From Paracoccaceae bacterium (GTDB lineage Bacteria; Pseudomonadota; Alphaproteobacteria; Rhodobacterales; Rhodobacteraceae), in the NCBI GenBank assembly GCA_020622085.1, contig JAHRYM010000001.1, positions 681,117 to 745,116 of the forward strand: DNA of 64,000 bases. The letters run 5' to 3'. This document shows, in pieces, positions 8,241 to 18,130 of the stretch; positions within the stretch are counted from its first letter, which is position 1, and every line of letters starts with the position of its first letter. A model generated the notes under the pieces. It worked only from the letters and a program-made list of their open reading frames with translations, was not told where the DNA came from and searched no databases. The translations under genes were made by a program, and so were the position numbers.

Positions 8241-8869
8241 GGCACTGGCACCAGCCGCGCCGGGATCAGCTCGCGCAGCGAATTGCCCATGGTCAGGCGG
8301 ACCCCTGGCAAATCGGCCAGGGTCAGGATCCCTTCGCCGCACTGGCCAAGCGCGATCCGTTCCTCGCGCAAGATCCCCGGCAGGCAGCCACAAGCGACCG
8401 GCGGTGTTCGCCCGCCCTGCCCAGGATCGAAAAACAGCGTGGTGATCGTGCCCTCGCAAATTTCGTCGCGTTCATTGGCAAAGATCCACTCGTCAATTCC
8501 GGCGGGAAGGTTCGCGCGGGCCGTGTCAAAAAGCGCGCGCTGCGTGGTCTTGTGGCGAAGCCAGGGATTACCCGAGTGAAGCCGCGCCGGGTGCAGCGCC
8601 ACGCGCCATTCGGCGGGCGTTGGGCCAAGCGGCGCGGTCGTCACTTCTGCATCTCCGCCTTGGCCCAGTGTCAGCCGGACCCGGAGCGGGTCTGGCCCGG
8701 TGATCTGCGCCAGCGCCCTGTCCACGGCCTCTGCATCATGGCAGAACCCCAGCGCGGCGGCGCTGCGGGCCAGCCGCGCCAGATGCAGGTCGCGCCGGAC
8801 AAGGCCCGTGCCATCCCAGCGCAGGGTTTCGATCAGGCGGGTGTCAGGCGGGCAAAGCGGGCTTTCCAC
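8237..8869 (-). CDS. pabC: Aminotransferase class IV (4-amino-4-deoxychorismate lyase-like)
   Basis: A 210-residue fold-type IV PLP enzyme. LHSGNPWLRHKTT carries the likely PLP lysine; DEICEGTITTLFF is the Glu-rich substrate-side motif; GCLPGILRE and LTMGNSLRELIPA close the active site. It most likely removes pyruvate from aminodeoxychorismate to give p-aminobenzoate for folate. It overlaps the end of pabB by 37 bases in another frame, which supports coupled translation. A branched-chain or D-amino-acid aminotransferase is less likely given this context. Confidence 0.85.
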   Translation of the reverse strand: MESPLCPPDTRLIETLRWDGTGLVRRDLHLARLARSAAALGFCHDAEAVDRALAQITGPDPLRVRLTLGQGGDAEVTTAPLGPTPAEWRVALHPARLHSGNPWLRHKTTQRALFDTARANLPAGIDEWIFANERDEICEGTITTLFFDPGQGGRTPPVACGCLPGILREERIALGQCGEGILTLADLPGVRLTMGNSLRELIPARLVPVP

Positions 8870-9966
8870 AGGGCTTCCTCATATTCCGAAGCGGCGGTCG
8901 AATCCTGCACGATGCCGCCGCCGACGCCAAATTCGACCGCGCCATCGGGCTGCATCATCAGCGTGCGGATCGCCACGTTGAACACCGACTGCCCGTCGGG
9001 CGCCAGCCAGCCGATGGCACCGCAGTAGATGCCGCGTGGCGTCGGCTCCAGTTCCCGCAGGATTTCCATCGCCCGGATCTTCGGCGCCCCGGTGATCGAG
9101 CCGCAGGGAAACAGCGCCCGGAAGATCACCGAAGGCGCGGTGCCCGGCTGCAACTGGCCAACCACGCGCGATACCATCTGGTGCACGGTGGCATAGCTTT
9201 CGACCCGGAACAGGTCGGGCACCCGGACGCTGCCCACTTCGCAGATACGCGAGATATCGTTGCGCAAAAGATCAACGATCATAAGGTTTTCCGCGCGGTT
9301 CTTCACGCTCGACTGCAAGGCGCGGCGCAGGGTGGCGTCGCGGTTCGGGTCCGGGTCTCGGGGGGCTGTGCCCTTCATGGGGCGCGTCTCGATCCGGCCC
9401 TCGGCATCGGTGGCAAAGAACAGTTCGGGTGAACGGGACAGAAGCGCGGGTGTGTCGGGCAGATCGACGAAGGCCGCATAGCGCACCCGCTGGCGTTGCC
9501 GCAACGCGCCGTAAAGGCCTTCGGCGGAACCGGTGGCGGTGGCGTGCATGCGGAAGGTCAGGTTCGCCTGATAGATGTCGCCCGCCGCGATGTAGTCCAG
9601 AACGCGGCGGATGGCGCCTTCGTGTTCCTCCGCGCTCCAGTCCGCGCGGGGATCCGACAGCGCGGCGCCCTCGATCCCGGCGCGGGCGCGGGTCAGGAAG
9701 GGCTCGCCCCTCGCGGGGGCGTCATAGACGCCGAAGAGGATCAGCGGCAGACGGCGGTTGGCGGGCATCAGCGGCGCAAGCCGGGGTTCGAGCGCATAGC
9801 CCAGTTCGTAGGAGGCAAAGCCCGCAAGCCAGGATCCTTCGGCCCGCGCGGCGTCGATCGCATCAAGTGCCGCATCGACCTCGGCCGCGCTGTCGGCGCG
9901 GATCAAGCGCCCTGGCCGCTCAAACCGGGCCGGACGCGCCTTGGGTCCATGTTCGAAGAAGATCAT
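8833..9966 (-). CDS. pabB: Aminodeoxychorismate synthase component I
   Basis: A 377-residue chorismate-using enzyme that makes aminodeoxychorismate for folate. SRSPELFF, RPMKGTAPRD (with the lysine nucleophile region), NRAENLMIVDLLRND and PCGSITGAPKIRAMEIL are the hallmark motifs of the PabB/TrpE family. The start MIFFEHGP gives a family-typical N-terminus; the frame stays open upstream without coding character. A matching glutamine amidotransferase (pabA) is not adjacent. It is followed by pabC with a 37-base overlap. Confidence 0.93.
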   Translation of the reverse strand: MIFFEHGPKARPARFERPGRLIRADSAAEVDAALDAIDAARAEGSWLAGFASYELGYALEPRLAPLMPANRRLPLILFGVYDAPARGEPFLTRARAGIEGAALSDPRADWSAEEHEGAIRRVLDYIAAGDIYQANLTFRMHATATGSAEGLYGALRQRQRVRYAAFVDLPDTPALLSRSPELFFATDAEGRIETRPMKGTAPRDPDPNRDATLRRALQSSVKNRAENLMIVDLLRNDISRICEVGSVRVPDLFRVESYATVHQMVSRVVGQLQPGTAPSVIFRALFPCGSITGAPKIRAMEILRELEPTPRGIYCGAIGWLAPDGQSVFNVAIRTLMMQPDGAVEFGVGGGIVQDSTAASEYEEALWKARFARLTPA

Positions 9967-10109
9967 TCGCGCGCCTTCAATCCTGTTCGGGCGCCAGATT
10001 CCATGCAACGGGCCCGGTCTGCAAGGCCAGAACCGGCAAGGGCGGCATTGTTCCCGTCGCAGGCCTGCCTGCGCTTGCACAGGGGACGGTCCCGCGATAA
10101 GGGCCGGGC

Positions 10110-10622
10110 ATGTTAAGAATTTGTTCACTCTTTGGACTTGCTGCCGCCCTGGTCCTGTTGGCCGCCTGCCAGCCGGACGCGGTGCCGGCACCGGATGCCC
10201 CGGCTGGTGTGGCTGCGGTCAACCAGCGTGCGGCCGATGGCGATACGCTGGTCATAGCCGGTGAACGCTTGCGGCTTGCGGCGATCGATGCACCGGAACT
10301 GCACCAGACCTGCATGGATTCGGCCGGAGAGACCTGGGCCTGCGGCCTTTGGGCGAAGGAGCGGCTTGCGGCGCTGCTGGTCGGGCCCGCCACCTGCGAG
10401 GGCGCGGCGCGCGACCGGTATGGCCGTCGCCTGGTGCATTGCCACGTGGGCGGGCAGGATCTTGGCGCCGCGATGGTGGCGGAGGGCGCCGCGCGGGCCT
10501 ATCTGCGCTATGGCCGCGAATATGCCGGGGCCGAGACAACCGCCCGCGAGGCGGGACGCGGTATCTGGCAGGGATCCTTTGCTGATCCGGAAGCGGTCCG
10601 CCGCTGGGGGCGCCGGCCCTGA
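10110..10622 (+). CDS. Thermonuclease-family lipoprotein
   Basis: A 170-residue protein with a lipoprotein signal (LLAAC, lipidated Cys20) and a staphylococcal-nuclease domain (about 38-165). The catalytic pattern is present: DGDTL, then RLAAIDAPE (first Arg and the Glu) and RDRYGRRLVHC (second Arg). It probably degrades nucleic acid at the outer membrane or in the periplasm. It is divergent from pabB with about 140 bases between. Confidence 0.85.
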   Translation: MLRICSLFGLAAALVLLAACQPDAVPAPDAPAGVAAVNQRAADGDTLVIAGERLRLAAIDAPELHQTCMDSAGETWACGLWAKERLAALLVGPATCEGAARDRYGRRLVHCHVGGQDLGAAMVAEGAARAYLRYGREYAGAETTAREAGRGIWQGSFADPEAVRRWGRRP

Positions 10623-10764
10623 CCCCACTGAATCTCCGGGCGGCTGCGCGATCTGCCTGTGGCGGGGAAGGCACAGCGGCATTGCGTATTTGATTGAGGT
10701 CAATGCCTTTGCCCGAGTCGGGCCGCTAATCTCCGGGTTCAAGTTGAAACGGAAAGGATCCGAC

Positions 10765-11004
10765 ATGGGCCACACGCCGCACGAACTGAACCAGGACTTC
10801 CCCGGACAGGCAGAGAAGATCCACGCGCTGAAGACGTCGGACGCGCATTTTGCCAAGCTGGTTGCGGAATATCACGAGGTGAACGCCGTGGTTCATCGCG
10901 CCGAAACCAATGTCGAGCCGTTGGAGCAGCTTGCCGAAACCACGGTGCGCAAGCAGCGCGCGGCTCTCAAGGACGAAATCGCCCGGATCTTGTCGCGCGC
11001 CTGA
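10765..11004 (+). CDS. YdcH family (DUF465) small protein
   Basis: A 79-residue, highly charged, probably helical protein. The pattern LKTSDAHFAKLVAEYHEVNAVV followed by KKQR-like KQRAALKDEI matches DUF465/YdcH proteins, whose function is unknown. A GGAAAGGA ribosome site precedes the ATG. A longer reading frame upstream overlaps the nuclease gene and is not coding. Confidence 0.85.
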   Translation: MGHTPHELNQDFPGQAEKIHALKTSDAHFAKLVAEYHEVNAVVHRAETNVEPLEQLAETTVRKQRAALKDEIARILSRA

Positions 11005-11043
11005 CGCGTAGCCGATGGCAGGCCCTCCGCCTGCCGCCAGATG

Positions 11044-11520
11044 TCACGCCGAGGGGCGATCTGCGCCCCCGGCTTCCGCCCTCGCTTCCACCGCCGCCTT
11101 GAACCGGTGAAAGAAGCTGTCGGCCAGCCGGCGTGCAAAGCCGCGCAGGATCCAGCCTCCCAGTTTCGCCAGGCGCCCGCCGACATCGGTTTCAACCCGG
11201 TAGTCAAGCCGCGTGCCTTCCGCCACCGGCTCAAGCCGGACATGCGCCGCGCCCCGGGCGGCCGAGGCATGCGCCCCCACGCCTTCGCCGATGATCGTCC
11301 AGGACTGTTCGGGAATGGCATCTCGCAGCAAGAGCCGGCCGTTGAACCGGGCATGGATCGGGCCGATCTTCTGTTCGGCCTCGGCCTCGAACCCCATTGC
11401 TGCGGTGCCGGTCAGGGACGAACAGCCCGGGATGCAGGCGCAAAGCACCGTCGGGTCGTTCAGCGCCGCCCAGATCCGGGCCGGGCTGGCCGCGACGACC
11501 ACCGATCCGGTGATGTCCAT
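11044..11520 (-). CDS. CoxG-like SRPBCC protein
   Basis: A 158-residue START/SRPBCC-fold protein. MDITGS at the start, PARIWAALNDP and LCACIPGC, then RLDYRVETDVGGRLAKLG near the end, match the CoxG family, which is linked to carbon monoxide dehydrogenase or other molybdenum hydroxylases in some genomes. No CO dehydrogenase genes are near, so the role here is open. A GGAG site lies before the ATG. It follows the ScfR-type regulator by 13 bases and is probably co-transcribed with it. Confidence 0.82.
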   Translation of the reverse strand: MDITGSVVVAASPARIWAALNDPTVLCACIPGCSSLTGTAAMGFEAEAEQKIGPIHARFNGRLLLRDAIPEQSWTIIGEGVGAHASAARGAAHVRLEPVAEGTRLDYRVETDVGGRLAKLGGWILRGFARRLADSFFHRFKAAVEARAEAGGADRPSA

Positions 11521-11533
11521 GAACTCTCCGCGG

Positions 11534-12925
11534 TCAGGCGATTTCATAGGGGATCTGGCCTCGGATGTCGGGGTTGACACGCAGGCGGCGTTCCAGCGGC
11601 GGGACAGAGCGTTGCGCACAGTCGCGCCGTTCGCAGATCCGGCAGGAAATGCCGATGGGCGCAAAGGCGCGGGCGCGGCCCAGGTCCAGGTCGTCGGCAT
11701 AGACCAGATCGCGTGCCTGGCCGATTTCGCAACCCAGACAGATTGCATAGCGGCGCACCGGGGCGTGGAATGATCCGCCGGGTTTCGTCACCTCTCGCGC
11801 AAGGCAAAGATAGCGCACGCCGTCGGGCGTTTCGGCCAGTTGGCGCAGGAACTGGCCCGGGGTTTCAAAGGCCTGATAGACGACCCACTGCGGGCAGGCG
11901 CCGCCGAAGCGAGCGAATTGCAGGCGGGTCGCGGAATGGCGCTTGGTGATCGTGCCGGCGCGGTCCACCCGGACGAAGAAGAACGGGATGCCCTTGTCAC
12001 CCGGCCGTTGCAGGGTGGAAAGCCGGTGCGCCACCTGTTCCACCGAAGCGCCGAAGCGGTCGGACAGGCGTTCCAGATCATGCCGCGTTTCGATCGTGGC
12101 GGCGCGGAAGGCGCGGTAAGGCAAAAGTGCCGCGCCGGCGAAATAATTGGCCAGCCCGATCTTGGCGATGGACCGTGCGGCATCCGACTGGAATCGCGCC
12201 AGGTCCAGCGTCGCCTCCAGCAGGTCGTTCTGGGTCAGGAGCGCGAGCTGGTGCAGAAGCTGGAAGCGTTGCGTTGCCGTGGGGGTGCGGGTCGAGAGCC
12301 GGAGCGTGTGGCCCGAAAAGTCGCGCAGCGCCTCCATGTCGGACATCTGCACCTCGATGCCGCGCGCCCGCAGCAATTCAGCCGCTCGCACTGCCGGGTC
12401 GGTCGTGCCGGCCTGGGTGGCGAAATGTTCGGCCGCGCGGTCGACGGCGTCGATGTAGTTGTCGCAATAGTGGAAGAAATCCCGCACTTCTTCCCAGGGA
12501 GAGGCGACAGAGGCCGAATCATCGCGCCCCAGCGCCTCGTCGAGTGAGGCGAGGCGTTCATGGGACTGGCGGTAGGCGCGGTGCAGTTCCAGGAAGGCCC
12601 GCGCCAGCGCCGGGGCATTCGATGCGGCCAGCCGCAGGTCGGCCATCGGCGGGGCGGTATCGGCAAAGACCGGATCGGCCAGCGCCTCGCGCATGTCCGA
12701 TACCACCCGCTCGCTGTCGGACGTCGTCAGCGCGGTGACATCCATGCCGAATTCGCCTGCCAGCCGCAGCACCACCGCCGCCGAGATCGGGCGATGGTTG
12801 TTTTCCATCTGGTTGAGATAGGGCAGCGATACGCCCAGCTTTTCGGCAAAGGCCTTCTGCGTCAGGCCGATCCTTGCCCGCGTCTCACGCAGGGCAACCC
12901 CGGCATAAAGCTTTTGCGTGGCCAT
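11534..12925 (-). CDS. ScfR-family regulator (PccR/RamB-like)
   Basis: A 463-residue regulator. An XRE-type helix-turn-helix (about 12-66: TRARIGLTQKAFAEKLGVS then YLNQMENNHRPIS) is followed by a long middle domain and a C-terminal DUF2083-type part with clustered cysteines (CLGCEIG, CRICERRDC). This layout is that of short-chain fatty acyl-CoA regulators such as PccR (propionate, Rhodobacter sphaeroides), MccR and RamB. A consensus AGGAGG precedes the ATG. Two TTTGCAAA sites, the known PccR/RamB core, lie just before the gene, which supports autoregulation. Which acyl-CoA it senses cannot be told from context. Confidence 0.88.
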   Translation of the reverse strand: MATQKLYAGVALRETRARIGLTQKAFAEKLGVSLPYLNQMENNHRPISAAVVLRLAGEFGMDVTALTTSDSERVVSDMREALADPVFADTAPPMADLRLAASNAPALARAFLELHRAYRQSHERLASLDEALGRDDSASVASPWEEVRDFFHYCDNYIDAVDRAAEHFATQAGTTDPAVRAAELLRARGIEVQMSDMEALRDFSGHTLRLSTRTPTATQRFQLLHQLALLTQNDLLEATLDLARFQSDAARSIAKIGLANYFAGAALLPYRAFRAATIETRHDLERLSDRFGASVEQVAHRLSTLQRPGDKGIPFFFVRVDRAGTITKRHSATRLQFARFGGACPQWVVYQAFETPGQFLRQLAETPDGVRYLCLAREVTKPGGSFHAPVRRYAICLGCEIGQARDLVYADDLDLGRARAFAPIGISCRICERRDCAQRSVPPLERRLRVNPDIRGQIPYEIA

Positions 12926-12936
12926 GCGCGCCTCCT

Positions 12937-12965
12937 TTTGCAAAGGCAGGTCTATCCTTTGCAAA
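12937..12965 (-). promoter_or_regulatory. Paired TTTGCAAA operator upstream of the ScfR-family gene
   Basis: Two perfect TTTGCAAA palindromes lie at 12937-12944 and 12958-12965, with 13 bases between them and centres 21 bases apart (two helical turns). The first is only 11 bases before the start codon and borders the ribosome site, so bound protein could block both transcription and translation. The core equals the reported PccR and RamB binding sequence; as I recall, the PccR motif has a 4-base spacer, so this spacing is different. The whole gap to the upstream gene is only 41 bases. Confidence 0.75.
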
Positions 12966-12966
12966 G

Positions 12967-14181
12967 TCAGTCGTGCAAGTCCCTGTGGCGCCGCGCCCGT
13001 GCCTCGACCCAGAGGATCGCCGCGACCGACAGGGCCGAAGACAGGAGCATCAGCACAATAAGCGGCGTTGCCCCGCTTTCGGGGCCAAGCAGCGCGCCCG
13101 AAAGTGTGGCCAGGCCCGCGCCCACGGCAACCATGATCGTCGAGCCAAGCCCCGAGGCGGTGCCGGCAAGTTCGGGGCGAACCGACATCATCCCGGCATT
13201 GGCCGAAGGCAGGGCAAGACCGTTGCCGATGCCGGTGATGCCGACGCAGCCAAAGAAGATCAGCGGATGGTTGACGCCCGAGAGGTCAAAGGCAAGCGCC
13301 ACGACCAGTGCCGCAGTGGCAAGCACCGTGCCGGCCATCACCATCGCGTTCAGCCCGACCCGCACCGTATAGCGACCGGACAGGAAATTGCCGATCCCGT
13401 AGCCCACTGCGGGGATCGCAAAGAAATACCCGACCTCGACCGGACTCAGCCGGAAGACATGCGCACCCACGAAAGGCGCTCCGCCCAGATAGGCATAGAA
13501 CAGCCCCGCCGCAGTGCTTCCCGACAGGCAATAGCCCCAGAACCCGACCGAGGCGAGAAGCTGCGGATACTGCCGCAGTTGTGTGCGAAATCCAGTTCCG
13601 CCCCTGGCGACGGTTTCGCCGAGGTCGACCCAGATCAGCGCGGCCACCGCCAGCCCGGCCAGCAGCAGCAGCGCAAAGCTTGCCTGCCATCCGAAGGCTT
13701 CGTCCAGCGCGCCGCCGATCACTGGCCCGATCATCGGCACCAGCGACATGCCCATGGTCACATAGCCGATCATGGATGCCGCCCGGTCGGCGGGAACCAT
13801 GTCGCGCACGATGGCGCGCGCCAGCACGAAACAGGCGGCGACGGCGGACTGTAGCATCCGGCAGACAAGAAAGACCGTGGCATTGGGGGCAAGCAGCGTG
13901 CCGATGGTCGAGACCACGAAGACCGCCATCACCGAAAGCAGGACCACCCTTCGGCCAAAGCGGTCCGATATCGGCCCGACGAAAAACTGCATCAGCCCCG
14001 ACATCGCCAGATAGGCCGAGACCGAAAGCTGCATCACCGCATAGTCGACATGGAAATGCCCGGCCATCGCCGGCAGGGAAGGCAGGAAGATGTTGAGCGA
14101 AAGCGCCCCTATCCCTGTTGCGAGAACAAGCGTCACGACATGCGGCGGGGTGCTGCGATCCAGAAATCTGGCGGGGGTCAT
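12967..14181 (-). CDS. Bcr/CflA family drug-resistance transporter
   Basis: A 404-residue MFS protein with 12 predicted helices. ALSLNIFLPSLPAMAGHF at helix 1, the MFS loop motif GPISDRFGRRVVLL, and VGPMIGPVIGG-like VPMIGPVIGGAL in helix 5 (antiporter motif C) mark the DHA1 Bcr/CflA exporters. It probably expels a drug or metabolite with protons. The start MTPARF was chosen because the part before it is polar and poorly coding; MGDKRAK at 14229 is an alternative. It precedes the ScfR-type gene on the same strand. Confidence 0.87.
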   Translation of the reverse strand: MTPARFLDRSTPPHVVTLVLATGIGALSLNIFLPSLPAMAGHFHVDYAVMQLSVSAYLAMSGLMQFFVGPISDRFGRRVVLLSVMAVFVVSTIGTLLAPNATVFLVCRMLQSAVAACFVLARAIVRDMVPADRAASMIGYVTMGMSLVPMIGPVIGGALDEAFGWQASFALLLLAGLAVAALIWVDLGETVARGGTGFRTQLRQYPQLLASVGFWGYCLSGSTAAGLFYAYLGGAPFVGAHVFRLSPVEVGYFFAIPAVGYGIGNFLSGRYTVRVGLNAMVMAGTVLATAALVVALAFDLSGVNHPLIFFGCVGITGIGNGLALPSANAGMMSVRPELAGTASGLGSTIMVAVGAGLATLSGALLGPESGATPLIVLMLLSSALSVAAILWVEARARRHRDLHD

Positions 14182-14242
14182 GGCAGGGCTTTCGCGCCGG
14201 GGTGGTGCCTTTGCGCGCTTGTCGCCCATGTGCGGGCAGAGG

Positions 14243-14872
14243 TCAACCGCCCGGCTTGGGGTTCTGGCCGGGGGCGATTGCCGATTGCGGAGTCGCGGTG
14301 GCGGAATGCCCGGTGGCAGGATTCTGCTGTCCGAATGCGGCATCGATCCTTGCTTCGAGCCTTGCCAGAACCATCTGCAGGTGCAGATCCCGCAATGCAT
14401 CGATCTTTTCGTGCAGGCGCAAGATTTCCAGTTCGGCCTTGAGGTTCACCTCGTAGTCGTTTGCGGCGGCCTGACGGTCTTTCTCGGCCTGGCGGTTCTG
14501 CGACATCATGATGACCGGCGCCTGGAAGGCCGCAAGCATCGACAGGATCAGGTTCAGCAGAATGAAAGGGTAGGGGTCCGGCACCGGATCGCGCAGGATG
14601 AAGACGGTGTTGATCAACACCCATCCGACGATCAGCGCGAAAAAGAGGATGATGAAGGTCCAGGAACCGCCGAAGGCCGCGACCCGGTCGGCGATCCTTT
14701 GGCCGAAGGTGGCTTCGGTCGTCCAGCTATCGGCCAGGTCGCGCGAGATGGCGTGCCGCTTGGCAATTCCTTCAAGGACGCGGCGCTCGCCTTCGTCCAT
14801 CTCGTCGTAGACGAGACCCAGCAATTCTTCAGCGATTGCCTGGATGTTGCTCCGGGAATTGTGGTTGTCCAT
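14243..14872 (-). CDS. DUF1003 membrane protein
   Basis: A 209-residue protein with two central membrane helices (about 70-92 and 104-125). FGGSWTFIILFFALIVGWV, DPYPFILLNLILSMLAAFQAP and MMSQNRQAEKDR are the DUF1003 signature; a charged helical region and a Pro/Gly-rich end follow. The family is of unknown function. The ATG follows a GGG-rich ribosome site. It lies between betA and the exporter gene, all on the minus strand. Confidence 0.88.
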   Translation of the reverse strand: MDNHNSRSNIQAIAEELLGLVYDEMDEGERRVLEGIAKRHAISRDLADSWTTEATFGQRIADRVAAFGGSWTFIILFFALIVGWVLINTVFILRDPVPDPYPFILLNLILSMLAAFQAPVIMMSQNRQAEKDRQAAANDYEVNLKAELEILRLHEKIDALRDLHLQMVLARLEARIDAAFGQQNPATGHSATATPQSAIAPGQNPKPGG

Positions 14873-14931
14873 GGCCTGCCCGCCCTTCTGCGGCGCCGGA
14901 AAGCCACGGACGCCCTGCGCCGGATGATGAC

Positions 14932-16593
14932 CTAGCGTTGGGCATTTCGCCAGCGCGGGCTGTTCCAGGGCTCCAGATTGGCGCGGGGCAGCATTCCCTT
15001 GCCCAGAATGTGGTCTGCCGCCTTTTCCCCCACCATGATCGAGGGCCCGTTCAGGTTGCCGTTCGTCACGCGCGGAAAGATCGAACTGTCGGCGACGCGC
15101 AGGCCCTCGACGCCGATCACCCGGCATTCGGGGTCGACCACGGCCATCGGGTCGTCGCGGCGGCCCATGCGGGCGGTGCCGCAGGGGTGGTAGGCGCTTT
15201 CGGCATGTTCGCGGATGAAGCTGTCGATCTCGTCATCGCTTTGCAGGCGCATCCCGGGCTGGATCTCGTGCTTGACGAAGGGCGCGAAAGCGTCCTGGGC
15301 GAAGATCTCGCGCGTCAGGCGCACGCATTTGCGGAAATCCGACCAGTCGTCGGGATGCGACATGTAGTTGAAGCGGATGCGGGGGCTGTCCTTGGGGTTG
15401 GCCGACCGCAGCGTGATGTTGCCGCGCGACTTGGCGCGCATCGGGCCGACATGGGCCTGGAAGCCGTGCCCTTCGGCCGAAGCCTTGCCGTCGTAGCGCA
15501 CCGCGATCGGCAGGAAGTGATACTGGATGTCGGGGTAATCCACGCCCTTGTCCGACCGGATGAAGGCGCAGCTTTCAAACTGGTTCGAGGCGCCAAGGCC
15601 CTTGCCGGTGAACAGCCACTGCGCGCCGATGATCGCCTTGCCCCAAAGGTTCCAGTATTTGTAAAGCGTCACCGGCAGCTTTGACGCGAACTGCATGTAG
15701 ATCTCCATGTGATCTTGCAGGTTCGCGCCAACACCGGGACGGTCGGCCACGACGGAGACCCCATGTTCGGCCAGATGTGCCGCCGCGCCGATGCCGGACA
15801 GCATCAGAAGCTTCGGCGTGTTGATGGAGGACGCGGCAAGGATCACCTCGGCGCGCGCGGCGATCACCTCGGTCGCGCCGCCGCGTTCGATCTCGACCCC
15901 GGTGGCGCGGCCCTCGCGGATCACCACCTTGCGGGCAAGCCCCCGCACCAGCGTGCAATTCGGCCGCTTCAGCGCCGGCTTCAGGAAGGCTTTTGCCGCC
16001 GACCAGCGCTGGCCCTTCCAGATCGTCGCCTCCATCGGGCCGAAGCCTTCCTGCTTCTGTCCGTTGTAATCGCCCGTCACCTCGTATCCCGCCTGCCGTC
16101 CGGCATCGACGAAGGCGTTGAACAGCGGGTTCGTGCGGGGGCCGCGTGTCACATGCAGGGGGCCGTCATGGCCGCGAAACTGCCGGTCCTCGTCGGATCC
16201 ATTGCCGCCGTGCCAGGTCTCCATCCGTTTGAAATAGGGCAGGACGTCGGCATAGGACCAGCCGCTGGCACCCTGTTCCTCCCAATGGTCGAAATCCCGG
16301 GCGTGGCCACGCACGAAGACCATTCCGTTGACCGATGAAGACCCGCCGATCACCTTGCCGCGCGGGGTGGCAAGGGTCCGGCCGCCCAGATGCGGTTCGG
16401 GTTCGGACCGGAAGCCCCAGTCGTAGCGCGACATGTTCATCGGATAGGACAGCGCGGCCGGCATCTGGATGAAGGGTCCGGCATCGGTGCCGCCGTGTTC
16501 GATGACGATCACCGAACGCCCAGCTTCCGACAGCCGGTAGGCCATCGCGCAACCGGCACTGCCGGCGCCAACGATCACATAATCCGCTTCCAT
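14932..16593 (-). CDS. betA: Choline dehydrogenase
   Basis: A 553-residue GMC-family flavoprotein that oxidises choline to betaine aldehyde and can take it further. The FAD-binding [13 protein letters not shown] (residues 8-20), [14 protein letters not shown] and the C-terminal HPCGTARMG and [13 protein letters not shown] motifs, with the active-site histidine and asparagine region, are intact. It is third in betI-betB-betA and starts 82 bases after betB. Membrane association is family knowledge. Confidence 0.95.
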   Translation of the reverse strand: MEADYVIVGAGSAGCAMAYRLSEAGRSVIVIEHGGTDAGPFIQMPAALSYPMNMSRYDWGFRSEPEPHLGGRTLATPRGKVIGGSSSVNGMVFVRGHARDFDHWEEQGASGWSYADVLPYFKRMETWHGGNGSDEDRQFRGHDGPLHVTRGPRTNPLFNAFVDAGRQAGYEVTGDYNGQKQEGFGPMEATIWKGQRWSAAKAFLKPALKRPNCTLVRGLARKVVIREGRATGVEIERGGATEVIAARAEVILAASSINTPKLLMLSGIGAAAHLAEHGVSVVADRPGVGANLQDHMEIYMQFASKLPVTLYKYWNLWGKAIIGAQWLFTGKGLGASNQFESCAFIRSDKGVDYPDIQYHFLPIAVRYDGKASAEGHGFQAHVGPMRAKSRGNITLRSANPKDSPRIRFNYMSHPDDWSDFRKCVRLTREIFAQDAFAPFVKHEIQPGMRLQSDDEIDSFIREHAESAYHPCGTARMGRRDDPMAVVDPECRVIGVEGLRVADSSIFPRVTNGNLNGPSIMVGEKAADHILGKGMLPRANLEPWNSPRWRNAQR

Positions 16594-16675
16594 GGCGACT
16601 CCCCCTTCGCGCCGCCCAAGGGCGCGTTCCCATCATTGTTTTCGCTGGGGCGGAGGCTGGGCCTCCGTCCGCTGT

Positions 16676-18130
16676 TCAGTAAGGTGCGTCGACGGGGCCA
16701 AGGCCCACGTAGACCGACTTCACCTGCGTGTAGTGTTCGACCGCCGCGCGCGAATTCTCGCGGCCGACGCCCGACATCTTCACCCCGCCGAAGGGCGCTT
16801 CGACCGGGGTGAGGTTGTAGGCGTTGATCCAGCAGGTGCCTGCCTCAAGTTCTGCCACCACGCGGTGCGCGCGGGTCAGGTCGGTGGTGAAGACACCTGC
16901 CGCAAGGCCGAATTCGGTGGCATTGGCGCGGGCGATGACCTCGTCTTCCGTGTCGAAGTCCAGAACCGCCATCACCGGGCCGAAGACTTCTTCGCGCGCC
17001 AGCGTCATGTCGTCGGTGACATCGGCAAAGACCGTGGGCTGGATGAAATAGCCGTCATTCGCGCCGGTCCGCGCCCCGCCCGTGACCAGCCGCGCGCCCT
17101 CGGCGCGGGCGCGGTCGACGTAGGCCAGAACCTTGTCAAGCTGCGCGGCGGAGACCAGTGGCCCCATCTGCGTCGCCTCATTCAGCGGATCGCCCAAGGT
17201 GATTCGCTCGGTCCGTTCCTTCAGGCGCTGAAGGAAGCGGTCCTTGATGCCCTTCTGGACAAAGACCCGCGTGCCGTTCGAACAGATCTGCCCCGAGGAA
17301 TAGAAGTTCCCCAGCATCGCGCCGCCGATCGCGCTTTCGACATCGGCATCATCGAAGACGATCAGGGGCGACTTGCCGCCCAGTTCCATCGTCACATGCC
17401 GCACGCCTTCGGCCGCCAGCGCATAGACCTTGCGGCCCGTGGGCACCGATCCCGTCAGCGAAACCTTGTCGACGCGCGGATCGCTGACCAGCGCCGCGCC
17501 CACCGCGCCGCGGCCCTGCACGACGTTGTAAAGCCCGGCGGGCAGGCCGGCTTCATGCAGGATCTCGGCCAGCTTCAGGGCCGAGAGCGGGGTGGTTTCC
17601 GAGGGCTTGAAGACCATCGCATTGCCGAGCGAAAGGGCAGGCGCGGCCTTCCAGCAGGCGATCTGGATCGGATAGTTCCAGGCGCCGATGCCCACGCAGA
17701 CGCCCAGAGGTTCGCGAATCGTGTAGACGAAATCCCGGCCCAAAGGCACGGTTTCACCCGTGACGGTGGGGGCGAGGCCCGCGAAATATTCGAGGCTGTC
17801 CGCGCCCGAAGCCGCATCCGCCACCAGCGTTTCCTGCAAGGGCTTGCCGGTATCGAGCGTTTCGAGCACCGAAAGTTCATGGTTCCTTTCGCGCAGGATG
17901 TCGGCGGCGCGGCGCAGGATGCGGGCCCGTTCCACCGGCTTCACCCGTGCCCAATCCGCCTGCGCACGCCGGGCCGAGGCAAGGGCGCGGTCGATGATCG
18001 CGGGCGTCGCTTCGTGCAGGCGGGCGATCACCTCGCCGGTGGCGGGGTGGATCACTTCGATTTCCGCGCCGGTGGTGTCTTCGACATAGGCACCATCGAC
18101 GAAGTGGCTGGCTTTGGGCTGGGCCTTCAT
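16676..18130 (-). CDS. betB: Betaine aldehyde dehydrogenase
   Basis: A 484-residue NAD(P)-dependent aldehyde dehydrogenase that makes glycine betaine. The general base Glu is in [11 protein letters not shown] and the nucleophile Cys in [31 protein letters not shown] is the BetB-type cofactor segment, and [14 protein letters not shown] is near the end. It overlaps betI by 4 bases (ATGA), so the two are translationally coupled. Confidence 0.96.
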   Translation of the reverse strand: MKAQPKASHFVDGAYVEDTTGAEIEVIHPATGEVIARLHEATPAIIDRALASARRAQADWARVKPVERARILRRAADILRERNHELSVLETLDTGKPLQETLVADAASGADSLEYFAGLAPTVTGETVPLGRDFVYTIREPLGVCVGIGAWNYPIQIACWKAAPALSLGNAMVFKPSETTPLSALKLAEILHEAGLPAGLYNVVQGRGAVGAALVSDPRVDKVSLTGSVPTGRKVYALAAEGVRHVTMELGGKSPLIVFDDADVESAIGGAMLGNFYSSGQICSNGTRVFVQKGIKDRFLQRLKERTERITLGDPLNEATQMGPLVSAAQLDKVLAYVDRARAEGARLVTGGARTGANDGYFIQPTVFADVTDDMTLAREEVFGPVMAVLDFDTEDEVIARANATEFGLAAGVFTTDLTRAHRVVAELEAGTCWINAYNLTPVEAPFGGVKMSGVGRENSRAAVEHYTQVKSVYVGLGPVDAPY

